A stretch of 64,000 nucleotides of DNA from Cupriavidus sp. U2 (GTDB taxonomy: Bacteria > Pseudomonadota > Gammaproteobacteria > Burkholderiales > Burkholderiaceae). Every line of letters begins with the position of its first letter. Position 1 is the first letter of the stretch. This document shows positions 18,107 to 26,474 of the stretch, piece by piece. The position numbers and the translations under genes were made by a program. The stretch lies in assembly GCF_009663685.2 (NCBI RefSeq), contig NZ_RCOG02000012.1, forward strand, positions 546,056-610,055. The letters are read 5' to 3'. The notes under the pieces are model-generated. The model was not told the DNA's origin. It did no database searches and worked only from the letters and a program-made list of their open reading frames with translations.

Positions 18107-18695
18107 GCCGTTGCCGGCGGCGGCGCAGGCCGTGCTCGCGTTCTGGTTCGGCACGCCGGGATCGCCCGAATGGGATGGGTCGCGGCGCGAGTGGTTCGCC
18201 AAGTCGGACGACTTCGATGCCAGGATCCGCGAGCAGTTCCTGCCGGTCTGGCAGGCCGCCCACGACGGCGCCGACGATGACTGGTCCGTGACGCCCGAAG
18301 GCGCCTGCGCGCGCATCGTGCTGCTGGACCAGTTCCCCCGCAACATGTTCCGCGGCGATGCGCGCAGCTTTGCCACCGATGCGCAGGCGCTGGCCGTGGC
18401 GCGGCGCATGCTGGCCGACGGTTGGGACCGGCAACTGCCGACGGCCTGGCATCGCGTGTTCTGCTATCTGCCGTTCGAGCATGCCGAGTCGCTGGCCGAC
18501 CAGGATATCTCCGTGCGCGAGACCACGGCGCTGCGCCAGGACACGTCCGGCCGGGTCGATGTCGTGGAATGGGCCATCAAGCATCACGAGATCATCGCGC
18601 GCTTTGGCCGCTTCCCGCACCGGAATGCGGTGCTGGGCCGCGAGAGCAGCGCCGAAGAGCTGGCCTTCCTGAAACAGCCCGGATCGCGCTTCTAG
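18093..18695 (+). CDS. DUF924 family protein
   Basis: 200 aa. Family blocks AVLAFWFGTPGSPEWDG, IVLLDQFPRNMFRG and FYLPFEHAESLADQ-like (CYLPFEHAESLADQ) mark it as DUF924, a helical TPR-like family of unknown function that is very common in proteobacteria. The ATG at 18093 overlaps the haemoglobin gene by 14 bp in another frame, which points to translational coupling. Confidence 0.85.
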   Translation: MSSGKPLPAAAQAVLAFWFGTPGSPEWDGSRREWFAKSDDFDARIREQFLPVWQAAHDGADDDWSVTPEGACARIVLLDQFPRNMFRGDARSFATDAQALAVARRMLADGWDRQLPTAWHRVFCYLPFEHAESLADQDISVRETTALRQDTSGRVDVVEWAIKHHEIIARFGRFPHRNAVLGRESSAEELAFLKQPGSRF

Positions 18696-18791
18696 CCGCT
18701 TCCTGTGCCGGAAACGCCGCTTGTGGCCGCGGTGCCCGGCCCGGTGTGCTTATAATCGCAATCCTGCCGTTACACAGTCTTTCCGATACCC

Positions 18792-19502
18792 ATGGAAGCC
18801 AAACCGCAAGCCGGTCCGCGCCGTACCCGAGACCGCATCCTCGACGTGTCGCTGCGCCTGTTCAATGAACTTGGCGAGCCCAACGTCACCACCACGACGA
18901 TTGCGGAAGCCATGGAAATCAGCCCTGGCAACCTGTACTACCACTTCCGCAACAAGGACGACATCATCAACTCGATCTTCGTGCGCTTCGAGCAGGAGAT
19001 GGAGCGCCGCCTGAAGATGCCGGAAGACCACAAGGCCACGCTGGGGGAGAGCTGGGGCTACCTGCAGTACATGTCCGAGTTCCTGTGGAACTACCGTTTC
19101 CTGTATCGCGACATCAACGACCTGCTGGCGCGCAACCGGATGCTGGAGACCAACTTCAAGCGCATCGTGGACCAGAAGAAGCGGTTCGCGCTGGAAATCT
19201 GCCGCCAGTTCCAGGAAGACGGCGACATGGAAGCCACGCCCGAGCAGGTCGATGCGGTGTGTACCAATATTGTTGTCATTGCCACCTACTGGCTATCGTT
19301 CCAGTTCGTGCAGCATCCGCGCCAGTACAACGATCCCGAGCAGATCCGCGGCTATCTGCATGGGTCGAGCTATCACATCTTCTCCATCCTGGCGCCATAC
19401 CTGCGCGGCAAGGCGCGCGAGGCGTTCGACCAGCTGGCGCGCGAGTACGCCGCGGAAAAGGCGGCGGCCGAGGCGGCCAAGGCCGAAAAGGACAAAAAGT
19501 GA
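18792..19502 (+). CDS. TetR family transcriptional regulator
   Basis: 236 aa. N-terminal TetR DNA-binding domain: RTRDRILDVSLRLFNELGEP and TTIAEAMEISPGNLYYHFRNKDDI. The ligand domain (FLWNYRFLYRDINDLL) resembles a group of proteobacterial TetR proteins of unknown ligand. The C-terminal ~20 residues are a run of Ala/Glu/Lys (EKAAAEAAKAEKDKK), likely a disordered or helical tail. A TATAAT box occurs at 18751-18756. The stop overlaps the start of the next gene (GTGA). Confidence 0.88.
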   Translation: MEAKPQAGPRRTRDRILDVSLRLFNELGEPNVTTTTIAEAMEISPGNLYYHFRNKDDIINSIFVRFEQEMERRLKMPEDHKATLGESWGYLQYMSEFLWNYRFLYRDINDLLARNRMLETNFKRIVDQKKRFALEICRQFQEDGDMEATPEQVDAVCTNIVVIATYWLSFQFVQHPRQYNDPEQIRGYLHGSSYHIFSILAPYLRGKAREAFDQLAREYAAEKAAAEAAKAEKDKK

Positions 19503-20083
19503 AATCGGTTTGCGTGTATTGCGGTTCGAGTCCCGGCTTCCGGCCGGAGTACGCCGAAGCGGCCAAGGCATTGGGCCAGACCATGGCCGAACAGGGCCTG
19601 GCGCTGGTCTATGGCGGCGGCAAGGTGGGGTTGATGGGCATCGTGGCTGATAGCGTGCTGGGGCACGGCGGCACGGCCATCGGCGTGATTCCCGACGCGC
19701 TGATGCAGAAGGAAGTGGGTCATCGCGGTCTGACCGAATTGCACGTGGTGCGCAACATGCATGAACGCAAGCAGATGATGGCTGACCGGTCCGACGCCTT
19801 CATCGCCATGCCCGGCGGCGTGGGCACGTTCGAGGAACTGTTCGAGACGTTCACGTGGGCGCAGCTTGGCTATCACGACAAGCCGGTGGGCCTGCTCAAC
19901 GTGGCCGGCTTCTACGACGGCATGCTGGCGTTCCTGCATCACGCCGTGGGCGAGGGCTTCCTGAAGCAGGTACACGCCGACATGCTGCACGTATCGACGT
20001 CGCCGCAGGACCTGCTCGGCCAGCTGGCCGCCGCGCCGCGCGTGCGCGTTGACAAGTGGCAGGAAGGTCGCGAGAAGACGTAA
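19499..20083 (+). CDS. LOG family protein (cytokinin riboside 5'-monophosphate phosphoribohydrolase-like)
   Basis: 194 aa from a GTG at 19499 that overlaps the TetR stop. The Rossmann-like TIGR00730/LOG family is identified by VYCGSSPG at the N-terminus, LVYGGGKVGLMG, and the active-site motif PGGVGTFEELFE. Characterised members hydrolyse nucleoside monophosphates to base and ribose 5-phosphate, activating cytokinins in plants; the bacterial role is often general nucleotide turnover. Coupling with the TetR gene suggests joint expression. Confidence 0.9.
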   Translation: MKSVCVYCGSSPGFRPEYAEAAKALGQTMAEQGLALVYGGGKVGLMGIVADSVLGHGGTAIGVIPDALMQKEVGHRGLTELHVVRNMHERKQMMADRSDAFIAMPGGVGTFEELFETFTWAQLGYHDKPVGLLNVAGFYDGMLAFLHHAVGEGFLKQVHADMLHVSTSPQDLLGQLAAAPRVRVDKWQEGREKT

Positions 20084-20107
20084 GCCTGAAAGACTGCCGC
20101 GATGGAA

Positions 20108-20131
20108 AACGCCGCCAGCGATGGCGGCGTT
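20108..20131. terminator. Bidirectional terminator between the LOG gene and dgkA
   Basis: AACGCCGCC-AGCGAT-GGCGGCGTT, a 9-bp stem in a convergent gap. On the minus strand the stem runs into TTTT; on the plus strand it is followed by CTGCTTTCT. Confidence 0.7.
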
Positions 20132-20189
20132 CTGCTTTCTGGCGAAACGACTAGCCGAACGGGCGAGTCGAAGCGGCAAGTTCAGGGGC

Positions 20190-20687
20190 CTAGTTCATCA
20201 GCATCCCGATCCACCGCACGACGTGCGGGCCGCCGATCGCTATCCACGTGCCGCCGCAGAGAATCAGTGCCAGCATCACCGCCGCACTGCCGAAATCCTT
20301 GGCGCGCTTGGACAGGCTGTGGCGTTCCAGCGAAATCCGGTCGATGGCCGCTTCCACGCTCGAATTGAGCAGTTCCACGATCAGCACCAGCAACAGCGTG
20401 CCCAGCAGCATCACGCGTTCGACCACGGACACCGGCAGGATGAACGCACAGGGCGTCAGGATAACGACCAGCGTCAGTTCCTGGCGAAACGCACTTTCTT
20501 CCAGGACGGCATAGCGCAGGCCCGACAGCGAGTTGATCGCCGCGTGCCAGGCGCGCGTCAGGCCACGGTTGCCCTTGTGCGGATTGTTGGCGATCGAGTA
20601 ATCGGTTTCCACCTCAGCCGCCACCCGGGTGGCGGTCGACCGGTGCAGCGACGGATCGGGCGGTAGCGTGGGTTGGGGCTTGGCCAT
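20190..20687 (-). CDS. dgkA: Diacylglycerol kinase
   Basis: 165 aa from the ATG at 20687 (MAKPQPTLPPD); ATG 20714 would add nine residues. The core ~120 residues contain three membrane helices and the DgkA catalytic signature ELLNSSVEAAIDRIS, followed by HSLSKRAKDFGSAAV. The enzyme phosphorylates diacylglycerol at the inner membrane, recycling lipid released by periplasmic glycan modification. The N-terminal ~45 residues exceed the E. coli protein. Its start region overlaps the upstream glycosyltransferase gene by 74 bp in a different frame. Confidence 0.9.
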   Translation of the reverse strand: MAKPQPTLPPDPSLHRSTATRVAAEVETDYSIANNPHKGNRGLTRAWHAAINSLSGLRYAVLEESAFRQELTLVVILTPCAFILPVSVVERVMLLGTLLLVLIVELLNSSVEAAIDRISLERHSLSKRAKDFGSAAVMLALILCGGTWIAIGGPHVVRWIGMLMN

Positions 20688-21732
20688 GATCGGGTGCGAC
20701 GGAAGATTCCGCATGATCGGATCCGCCAGCCGCGCTGGGCAGCGGACGCAGATGCGCAAGGAACTGCTCGGATGCCGCGCGCCACGAGAATTTCTCCGCG
20801 TGGGCACGGGCGGTGGCGCGGTCGATGCGCAGCGCCTCCAGGCAGGCCTCCCGCAAGTCTTCGTGCATCACGCCGGCCGGGCTGTCGCCAAGCACGTCGA
20901 TTGGACCCGTCACCGGGTATGCCGCCACGGGCAGCCCACTGGCCAGTGCTTCCAGCAGGACCAGCCCGAAGGTATCGGTCTTGCTGGGAAACACGAAGAC
21001 GTCTGCCGAAGCATACACCTTCGCCAGTTCCGGCTGCTTGAGCACCCCGAGGTAGTTGGCGGTCGGATAGCGCGCCTTCAGCGTGGCCAGCGCCGGGCCA
21101 TCGCCAACGACCCACCTGGAGCCGGGCAGGTCGAGCTGCAGGAACGCTTCGACGTTCTTTTCGACGGCCACGCGGCCCACGTACAGGAAGATCGGATGGG
21201 CTGTGTTTAAAACGTTCGCTCGCTGCGCGGTGAAGACGTCCAGATCCACGCCGCGCGTCCACAGCACGCCGTGCGTGATGCCGTAGTCGTGCAGGTCCTT
21301 CAGCACCACCGGGGTGGGGGCCATGACGGCACGCGCCGGGCCGTGGAACCAGCGCAGGAAGCGATAGGTCCAGGCCAGCGGCACGCCGAAGCGCGCCTGC
21401 ACGTATTCCGGAAACCGCGTGTGGTAGGCGGTGGTGAAGGGCAGCTTGTGTTTCAGGGCATAGGCGCGCGCGGCCAGCCCCAGCGGGCCTTCGGTCGCGA
21501 TATGCAAGGCGTCCGGCCGGAACGTGTCGATGCGGCGGCGCACCCTGGCGGCCGGCAGGATCGACAGGCGGATCTCTGGATAGGTCGGGCACGGCACCGT
21601 GCGGAATTCCAGCGGGGTGAGCAGATCCACCGTGTGACCCATGGCTTCGAGTTCGCGGCGGGTCGACTTCAGCGTGCGAACCACGCCGTTGACCTGCGGT
21701 TCCCATGCGTCGGTGACAATCATGACTCTCAT
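20614..21732 (-). CDS. GT4-family glycosyltransferase
   Basis: 372 aa from the ATG at 21732 (MRVMIVTDAWEPQVNGVVRT). GT-B fold: N-terminal acceptor domain with the glycine-rich opening PQVNGVV, and a C-terminal GT4 domain with YVGRVAVEKN, VFPSKTDTFGLVLLEALASG. The closest named relatives by pattern are MgtA/PimB-like mannosyl or glucosyl transferases acting on diacylglycerol-linked acceptors. The last ~35 residues read through the dgkA start and are low complexity (Ala/His/Pro), so they may not be functional. Adjacent dgkA and the LpxH-like gene suggest a lipid-related role. Confidence 0.85.
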   Translation of the reverse strand: MRVMIVTDAWEPQVNGVVRTLKSTRRELEAMGHTVDLLTPLEFRTVPCPTYPEIRLSILPAARVRRRIDTFRPDALHIATEGPLGLAARAYALKHKLPFTTAYHTRFPEYVQARFGVPLAWTYRFLRWFHGPARAVMAPTPVVLKDLHDYGITHGVLWTRGVDLDVFTAQRANVLNTAHPIFLYVGRVAVEKNVEAFLQLDLPGSRWVVGDGPALATLKARYPTANYLGVLKQPELAKVYASADVFVFPSKTDTFGLVLLEALASGLPVAAYPVTGPIDVLGDSPAGVMHEDLREACLEALRIDRATARAHAEKFSWRAASEQFLAHLRPLPSAAGGSDHAESSVAPDHGQAPTHATARSVAAPVDRHPGGG

Positions 21733-21857
21733 TGAGGCTCCTTGGGACGGCAGCGCCGTGGTGTTGTGGGGTGGCGGGTCCGCGCCGGGCAGGCCGGGGC
21801 GGGTCGAGCGGATGGGCGCTGGCTCGCGGGCCGGGCCAGGCGGTGGCCCGGGCCCTG

Positions 21858-22898
21858 TCAGGCCGCGATCCCGGCGGTGCGGCGGCGCCGGCGGGTGGCT
21901 GGCACTGGCGGATCGATCAGCGTGGTCCAGTAGACGATCTTCAACTCGCCTTCCATGGTTTCCACCAGCGCCGACAGGCTTTCCACCCAGTCGCCGTCGT
22001 TGCAGTAGAGCTGGCCGTCCACCTCGCGAATCTCGGCCTTGTGGATGTGGCCGCAGACCACGCCATCGCAGCCACGGCGGCGCGCCTCGTCCACCATCGC
22101 GTGTTCGAACGAATTGATGTAGCTCACCGCATTCTTGACCTGATGCTTCAGGTACTGGGACAGCGACCAGTAGTCGAATCCGAGTCGCGCGCGTACGCGG
22201 TTGAAGTGGCGGTTCAGCGCCAGGATCATCGTGTAGAGCGAATCGCCAAGGTAGGCCAGCCATCTGGCATGCTGCACCACCCCGTCGAACAGGTCGCCAT
22301 GCACGACCCACAGGCGCTTGCCGGTGGCGGTGACGTGCACGGCGTCCTCGCGCACGCTGACGTCGCCGAAGGCCAGCCCGTCGAACTGGCGGGCACCTTC
22401 GTCGTGGTTGCCAGGGATGTAGATCACCTCGGTGCCCTTGCGCGCCTTGCGCAGCAGCTTCTGCACCACGTCGTTGTGACTCTGCGGCCAGTACCAGCCA
22501 CGGCGCAGTTGCCAGCCGTCGATGATGTCGCCAACCAGGTAAAGCACGTCGGAATCGTTGTGCTTGAGGAAGTCGAGCAGGTAGGTCGCCTGGCAGCCCG
22601 GCGTGCCCAGGTGGATATCGGACAGCCAGATGGCGCGGTAGCGTTGCGCAGAAGGTTCGGCAGTGGCCGGCGGGCGGTTGCCGGCGTCGGCAGGGTCGCG
22701 CGAGGGGGTGACCCGGGCAGGGGACAGATCGGCCTGCGCTGGCATGAACGCCGCGTAGGCGGCAGACATCGAGAGCGTCGTGTCAGGCTTGCCGCGCAGG
22801 CGCTGCGCAACCCTCGACAGACTCACGCGTGCAGATCGGATGGCTTGAACCATGGTGGCCCCGGTATCGGCGATGGCTGCATTGAGCCAGTGCCGCAT
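21858..22898 (-). CDS. LpxH-like metallophosphoesterase (UDP-2,3-diacylglucosamine diphosphatase family)
   Basis: 346 aa. Calcineurin-like fold with metal motifs in order: WLSDIHLG, GDIIDGW, GNHDEG, HGDLFDG and CGHIHKAEI. These match LpxH/YbbF-type phosphoesterases, some of which cleave UDP-2,3-diacylglucosamine in lipid A synthesis. The first ~85 residues before the fold are Arg/Pro rich and not part of the domain, so an internal start is possible. Its combination with a GT4 gene 125 bp downstream is common in proteobacteria and may reflect a glycolipid pathway; the substrate is not certain. Confidence 0.8.
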   Translation of the reverse strand: MRHWLNAAIADTGATMVQAIRSARVSLSRVAQRLRGKPDTTLSMSAAYAAFMPAQADLSPARVTPSRDPADAGNRPPATAEPSAQRYRAIWLSDIHLGTPGCQATYLLDFLKHNDSDVLYLVGDIIDGWQLRRGWYWPQSHNDVVQKLLRKARKGTEVIYIPGNHDEGARQFDGLAFGDVSVREDAVHVTATGKRLWVVHGDLFDGVVQHARWLAYLGDSLYTMILALNRHFNRVRARLGFDYWSLSQYLKHQVKNAVSYINSFEHAMVDEARRRGCDGVVCGHIHKAEIREVDGQLYCNDGDWVESLSALVETMEGELKIVYWTTLIDPPVPATRRRRRTAGIAA

Positions 22899-22962
22899 GA
22901 CGGAGCCGTGACGGAAACATGAATGTCACATGAAGGTTGCCGGCCGCGGCGCGCCGCGATGG

Positions 22963-23964
22963 TTAGCGGGGCGTGACGATGGCGGGGGAGGCGGGCTGCC
23001 GCTGCAGCATGGCCAGTGCCGTCAGCGTCGCCTGCACGGCACGCGGGTCGCGCAGCAGCGACACATGGCCGATGCCGTCGAGCGCCAGATGCTGTGCGCC
23101 GTCAAGCCACGACGTGCCCGGTGGGCCGGCGATGGAGTCATGCCAGCTGAAGACCGATACGATGCGCGCGCGCATCGGCGGGGTCTCGGCGGCGGCCAGC
23201 GCGGCGAGCCACGGGCTCTGCCATCGCATCTGCCGTGCATTGCGTCCACTGCCGAAGCGCGCCAGCGCACAGCCCTGATGCGGGCTGCCCAGCGTAACGA
23301 TGCCCGCGCAGGGGGTGTCACCGCCAGCCTGCGCAGCCAGCGCCTGCGCGGCGCGCGCGGCCAGTCCGCCCATGCTGTGGCACACCAGTAGCGGGGCCCG
23401 GCCCGCACGCGCTTGCATCTCGCGCATGCGCGCCAGCAGTTGCGGGGCGTAGTCGTCGATGTCGCCAAGCACCGGCGTCAGGTCGATGGCTTCGCAGCGG
23501 TAGCCCGCGGCGGCCAACGCCGGCGCCATGTCGAGCCAGACCGCGTGGTTGCAGCCGTAGCCGTGTACCAGCAGTACGTGGGGGGCATCTGGAAGGGGAT
23601 GTGTGGGCTGGGCAAGGCTCAGCCGTGACCGGAACGGCTGCAGCCAGTTGAACATCCGGAAGACGGCGCGGCATTCGACCAGAAAGCAGCGCAGTGCTGC
23701 GCGGGCGTCAAGACGTTGCCGGGATGGCGCTTGATCGGGAAGCGGCGGCCGGTTCCGGCGCGGGATTCCCAGACCGCCAAGCGTGGCGCCGAACGCCCAG
23801 GCGACGCTGGCGCCGAAGGTCAGCAGCACGATGGCCAGGCCTGCGGCCAGTGCCGGCATCCATGCCCAACCGTGGCCCAGTGCCAGCCAGGCCGCCAATC
23901 CGCCCGCAGCCGCCGTCTGTACCAGCACGGCGACGCGACGCAGGGCGGCGGCCGTCAGGCTCAT
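22963..23964 (-). CDS. Alpha/beta hydrolase, lipase/permease-like, membrane anchored
   Basis: 333 aa. Two hydrophobic helices near the N-terminus (residues ~15-60) anchor the protein. The hydrolase domain contains the oxyanion-side HGYGCNHAVW, the nucleophile elbow LLVCHSMGGLAAR (GHSMGG type with Cys before His), TLGSPHQGCALARFG and a late histidine in LALDGIGHVSLL. The catalytic triad Ser-Asp-His therefore seems complete. It may be a triacylglycerol lipase or thioesterase. The start overlaps the RDD stop by four bases (ATGA). Confidence 0.8.
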   Translation of the reverse strand: MSLTAAALRRVAVLVQTAAAGGLAAWLALGHGWAWMPALAAGLAIVLLTFGASVAWAFGATLGGLGIPRRNRPPLPDQAPSRQRLDARAALRCFLVECRAVFRMFNWLQPFRSRLSLAQPTHPLPDAPHVLLVHGYGCNHAVWLDMAPALAAAGYRCEAIDLTPVLGDIDDYAPQLLARMREMQARAGRAPLLVCHSMGGLAARAAQALAAQAGGDTPCAGIVTLGSPHQGCALARFGSGRNARQMRWQSPWLAALAAAETPPMRARIVSVFSWHDSIAGPPGTSWLDGAQHLALDGIGHVSLLRDPRAVQATLTALAMLQRQPASPAIVTPR

Positions 23965-24530
23965 GGCTGCTGCGGGCGCAGGTCGGTCAGGCGGGTGCCG
24001 GCCAGTCGGTCATGCAGGAACTGGCGGCGCGGATCGAGCCATGCCAGCGACATCCAGATCAGCAGCCCGACGGTCAATACGCCGATAAACGGCCACAGCG
24101 TGAGGCCCATCGCGTGCCCCACGGCGGCCGCGGGCGGCAGCCACAGCCAGGCCAGCACGTAGCGCAGCAGCGCCTTGGGCCAGCCCGGCGGCTGGCCGGC
24201 GGTCGTCTCCAGGCGGATACGCCAGGTCTGCATCGCCAGCGTCTGGCCGTTACGCTGCCAGAACCACGAGAAATAGACGCCAAGCACGATGAACATCCAT
24301 ACCTGATCCACGTACACGTGGTGGAGCCCAAGCTGCTGGATCAGCGGACGGGCCAGGACCGAGACGGCGCTGGCGAGCATCAGCACGCCAAACAGCAGTA
24401 CGCCTTCGTAGAGCATGCAAAGCAGGCGACGGCCCAGCGTAGGGGCGCGTGGCGGCGTGGAGGGAGTCTGGACGGAGGCGGCTGGCGTGGCGACAGGCAT
24501 GGCGCGTGGCGGATCGGGGGAAGCGGCCAT
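23961..24530 (-). CDS. RDD family membrane protein
   Basis: 189 aa from the ATG at 24530 (MAASPDPPRAMPV); an alternative ATG at 24557 has a GGAA upstream and adds nine residues. After a Pro/Ala-rich head, the RDD domain begins at PTLGRRLLCMLYEGVLLFGV (the Arg-Arg/Asp signature region) and contains three membrane helices and RIRLETTAGQPPGWPKALLRYV. The RDD family has roles in ion exchange or is of unknown function. It is translationally coupled to the hydrolase gene. Confidence 0.8.
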   Translation of the reverse strand: MAASPDPPRAMPVATPAASVQTPSTPPRAPTLGRRLLCMLYEGVLLFGVLMLASAVSVLARPLIQQLGLHHVYVDQVWMFIVLGVYFSWFWQRNGQTLAMQTWRIRLETTAGQPPGWPKALLRYVLAWLWLPPAAAVGHAMGLTLWPFIGVLTVGLLIWMSLAWLDPRRQFLHDRLAGTRLTDLRPQQP

Positions 24531-24668
24531 TATGCCAAACGGCGCACAGGGGGCCATTGCCGGAATTCCGGGGATGCGGGGGCGCGGTGGATCGCTGACG
24601 TTCCGTGAGCCAATCTGGTAACGCTGCCGAAGATCGGGGTGGGCCGGGCGGCTCTGCCGAAGCGGGTG

Positions 24669-25466
24669 TTACGGACGCGTTTCGGTCTGGTTGAAGTCAG
24701 TGGCCGCTTCGCCCGTCACTGGCGGCGAAAGCGTCGGCGCCTGGGCGGGCGAGGCCGGCATTGCCGCAGCCGGCGCGGCCGGCGCAGGTGCCGGGGCCGC
24801 CGGGGCGGTGGCTGCCGCGCTCCCCGCCAAGGCCGGCGCCCCGGGCGCGGATGCCGGCGAGGCTTCCGGTGCACTGGCCGGCCGGCCCTGATGGTGGAGC
24901 TGCCGGCTCGTATCGGCCGGCGGACGCTTGCCCGAAGGCAGCGCGCTGACAGCACCCGGACGGCGCGGTACCTTTTCGGCGGCGGCCAGCTTCTTCTTCT
25001 GCTCTTCCGGCAGTTGCTGGTAGCGATCCCACGCTTCCGCCTTCTTTTCCGGCGGCAACTGGCGCGTGATCTGATAGTTCTCGCGGGCCAGACGGCGTTG
25101 CTGCGGCGTCATTTTGACCCACTCGGCCATCCGCTCCTGCAGGCGCTGCTGTTCCTCGGGCTTGAGCGTGGGGTACAGGTCGGCAATGCGCTGCCACTTG
25201 CGGCGGTTCAGTTCGGGGATGGTGTCCCAGAGCGGCTGCAGCGGCGCCAGAATCTGACGATGCGGCGCAGACAGTTCCTGCCAAGTGGGATGGGCGTTGA
25301 TGACGGGCCGCGCTGCCGGCTGGCTGGCCGACTGCGCTTGCTGGCCCTGGGCGTGCGCCTCTTCCACCACGACATCGATCGAAAGTGCAGCCAGGGTTGC
25401 GCCGGCGGCGCAAAGCGCGGCAAGCCGGCGACGGAGTGCGTCGGTACGGGAAGGTGCGCAGGCCAT
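24669..25466 (-). CDS. DUF3106 domain protein, exported
   Basis: 265 aa. An N-terminal hydrophobic stretch (LAALCAAGATLAALSIDVVV) looks like a signal peptide. The central ~110 residues are the DUF3106 region: WQELSAPHRQILAPLQPLWD, NRRKWQRIADLYPTLKPEEQ, RMAEWVKMTPQQRRLARENY, three related short repeats with a W..L/Q pattern. The C-terminal 80 residues are Ala/Pro-rich low complexity. It is the last gene of the sigma factor operon, one base after the DUF3619 gene's stop. Role unknown; envelope localisation is inferred. Confidence 0.8.
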   Translation of the reverse strand: MACAPSRTDALRRRLAALCAAGATLAALSIDVVVEEAHAQGQQAQSASQPAARPVINAHPTWQELSAPHRQILAPLQPLWDTIPELNRRKWQRIADLYPTLKPEEQQRLQERMAEWVKMTPQQRRLARENYQITRQLPPEKKAEAWDRYQQLPEEQKKKLAAAEKVPRRPGAVSALPSGKRPPADTSRQLHHQGRPASAPEASPASAPGAPALAGSAAATAPAAPAPAPAAPAAAMPASPAQAPTLSPPVTGEAATDFNQTETRP

Positions 25467-25467
25467 C

Positions 25468-25911
25468 TTATTGGTCGCGGTCCCGCTTCAGGAACACGTG
25501 AAAGCCCTGGTCGGCATAGGCCGTCGGGGGCAGGTCGTCGAGCAGCATCGCGGCATCGACATCGGCCAGTTCCTCGACGCGCTTCTGCTGCTGCCAGTGG
25601 TAGATGCCCATCAGACCGGCACCCAGCGCGACCAGCGTCCACACCAGTGCGAGCTTGCGCAGCCACGCACCGGCACGGTGCAGCGGGGTGTCATCCTCGT
25701 CGTCGAAGGCGTAGCCGTGCGGTGCATTGGGCAGCACGAGCTGCGGCACGTGAGCACGCACTTCAGCCTTCTTGGCGGCCAGCGCCATGCGCCGCGCGGC
25801 GGCCAGCCGTTCGGAAATGTCCCGCGGCAGCGCCTCCGCGGAGGCATCGAGTGCCACCCGGATCTCATGGGCGAAGCGCCGTTCCTGGATATCTCGTTCG
25901 TTTCTGCTCAT
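25468..25911 (-). CDS. DUF3619 family membrane protein, possible anti-sigma factor
   Basis: 147 aa. N-terminal ~65 residues are charged and helical (RRFAHEIRVALDASAEALPR, ERLAAARRMALAAKK), followed by one membrane helix (LRKLALVWTLVALGAGLMGI) and a short outer part ending in FHVFLKRDRDQ. Overlap of its ATG with the sigma factor stop (ATGA) and its single-helix topology are what one expects of an anti-sigma factor, but no ASD/zinc motif is visible, so the role is inferred from position. Confidence 0.8.
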   Translation of the reverse strand: MSRNERDIQERRFAHEIRVALDASAEALPRDISERLAAARRMALAAKKAEVRAHVPQLVLPNAPHGYAFDDEDDTPLHRAGAWLRKLALVWTLVALGAGLMGIYHWQQQKRVEELADVDAAMLLDDLPPTAYADQGFHVFLKRDRDQ

Positions 25912-26474
25912 AGTCGGACTCCCCGCGCACGCAACGCTTGCGCCAGCGTGTGCGTGGCGCGGGAACAGTGCGTCTTGACGCTGCCTTCCGAACAGCCCAT
26001 CACGGCTGCGGTTTCGGCTACGTCCATATCCTCCCAGTAACGCATCAGGAAAGCCTCGCGTTGACGCGTGGGCAATCGCTGGATTTCCTGCTCGATGATA
26101 TGCATGACCTGGGCCCGCTCGACCTTGTCGGCGCTGCTTTCGGCCATCTCCGTGCCGCTTTCGGCTTCCAGGGTGTCCAGCAGATCGCTGTCGTCGCCTT
26201 CGCGGTCGTCGCGCAGGTTGGAGAACAGGGTGACCCAGGTGTTCCGCACCTTCTGGCGCCGGAACCAGTCGTGAATGGTGTTCTGCAGAATGCGCTGGAA
26301 CAGGGGCGGCAGTTCGTTCGGCCCCTTGTCGCCGTACTTTTCCGCCAGCTTGATCATGGCGTCCTGCACGATGTCCAGCGCAGCTTCGTCGTCACGCACG
26401 GCGAACACGGCCTGTTTGAAGGCGCGGCGTTCGACGCTGGCGAGAAAGTCTGAGAGTTCCTTGTCGGTGGCCAT
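25908..26474 (-). CDS. ECF-type RNA polymerase sigma factor
   Basis: 188 aa from the ATG at 26474 (MATDKELSDFLASVERRAFK). Region 2 is seen as AVRDDEAALDIVQDAMIKLAEKY and LFQRILQNTIHDWFRRQK (core and -10 recognition), a ~50-residue acidic linker (DDREGDDSDLLDTLEAESG) and region 4 as LPTRQREAFLMRYWEDMDVAETAAVMGCSEGSVKTH, the helix-turn-helix for -35. It directs RNA polymerase to a small regulon, unknown here. It is the first gene of a three-gene operon with DUF3619 and DUF3106 and is divergent from ilvB. Confidence 0.92.
   Translation of the reverse strand: MATDKELSDFLASVERRAFKQAVFAVRDDEAALDIVQDAMIKLAEKYGDKGPNELPPLFQRILQNTIHDWFRRQKVRNTWVTLFSNLRDDREGDDSDLLDTLEAESGTEMAESSADKVERAQVMHIIEQEIQRLPTRQREAFLMRYWEDMDVAETAAVMGCSEGSVKTHCSRATHTLAQALRARGVRL

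Noticed and set aside
24669..24960. Ala/Pro-rich C-terminus of the DUF3106 gene considered as a frameshift or separate gene
   Set aside because: The reading frame is continuous and low-complexity Ala/Pro tails are common in exported proteins of this group.
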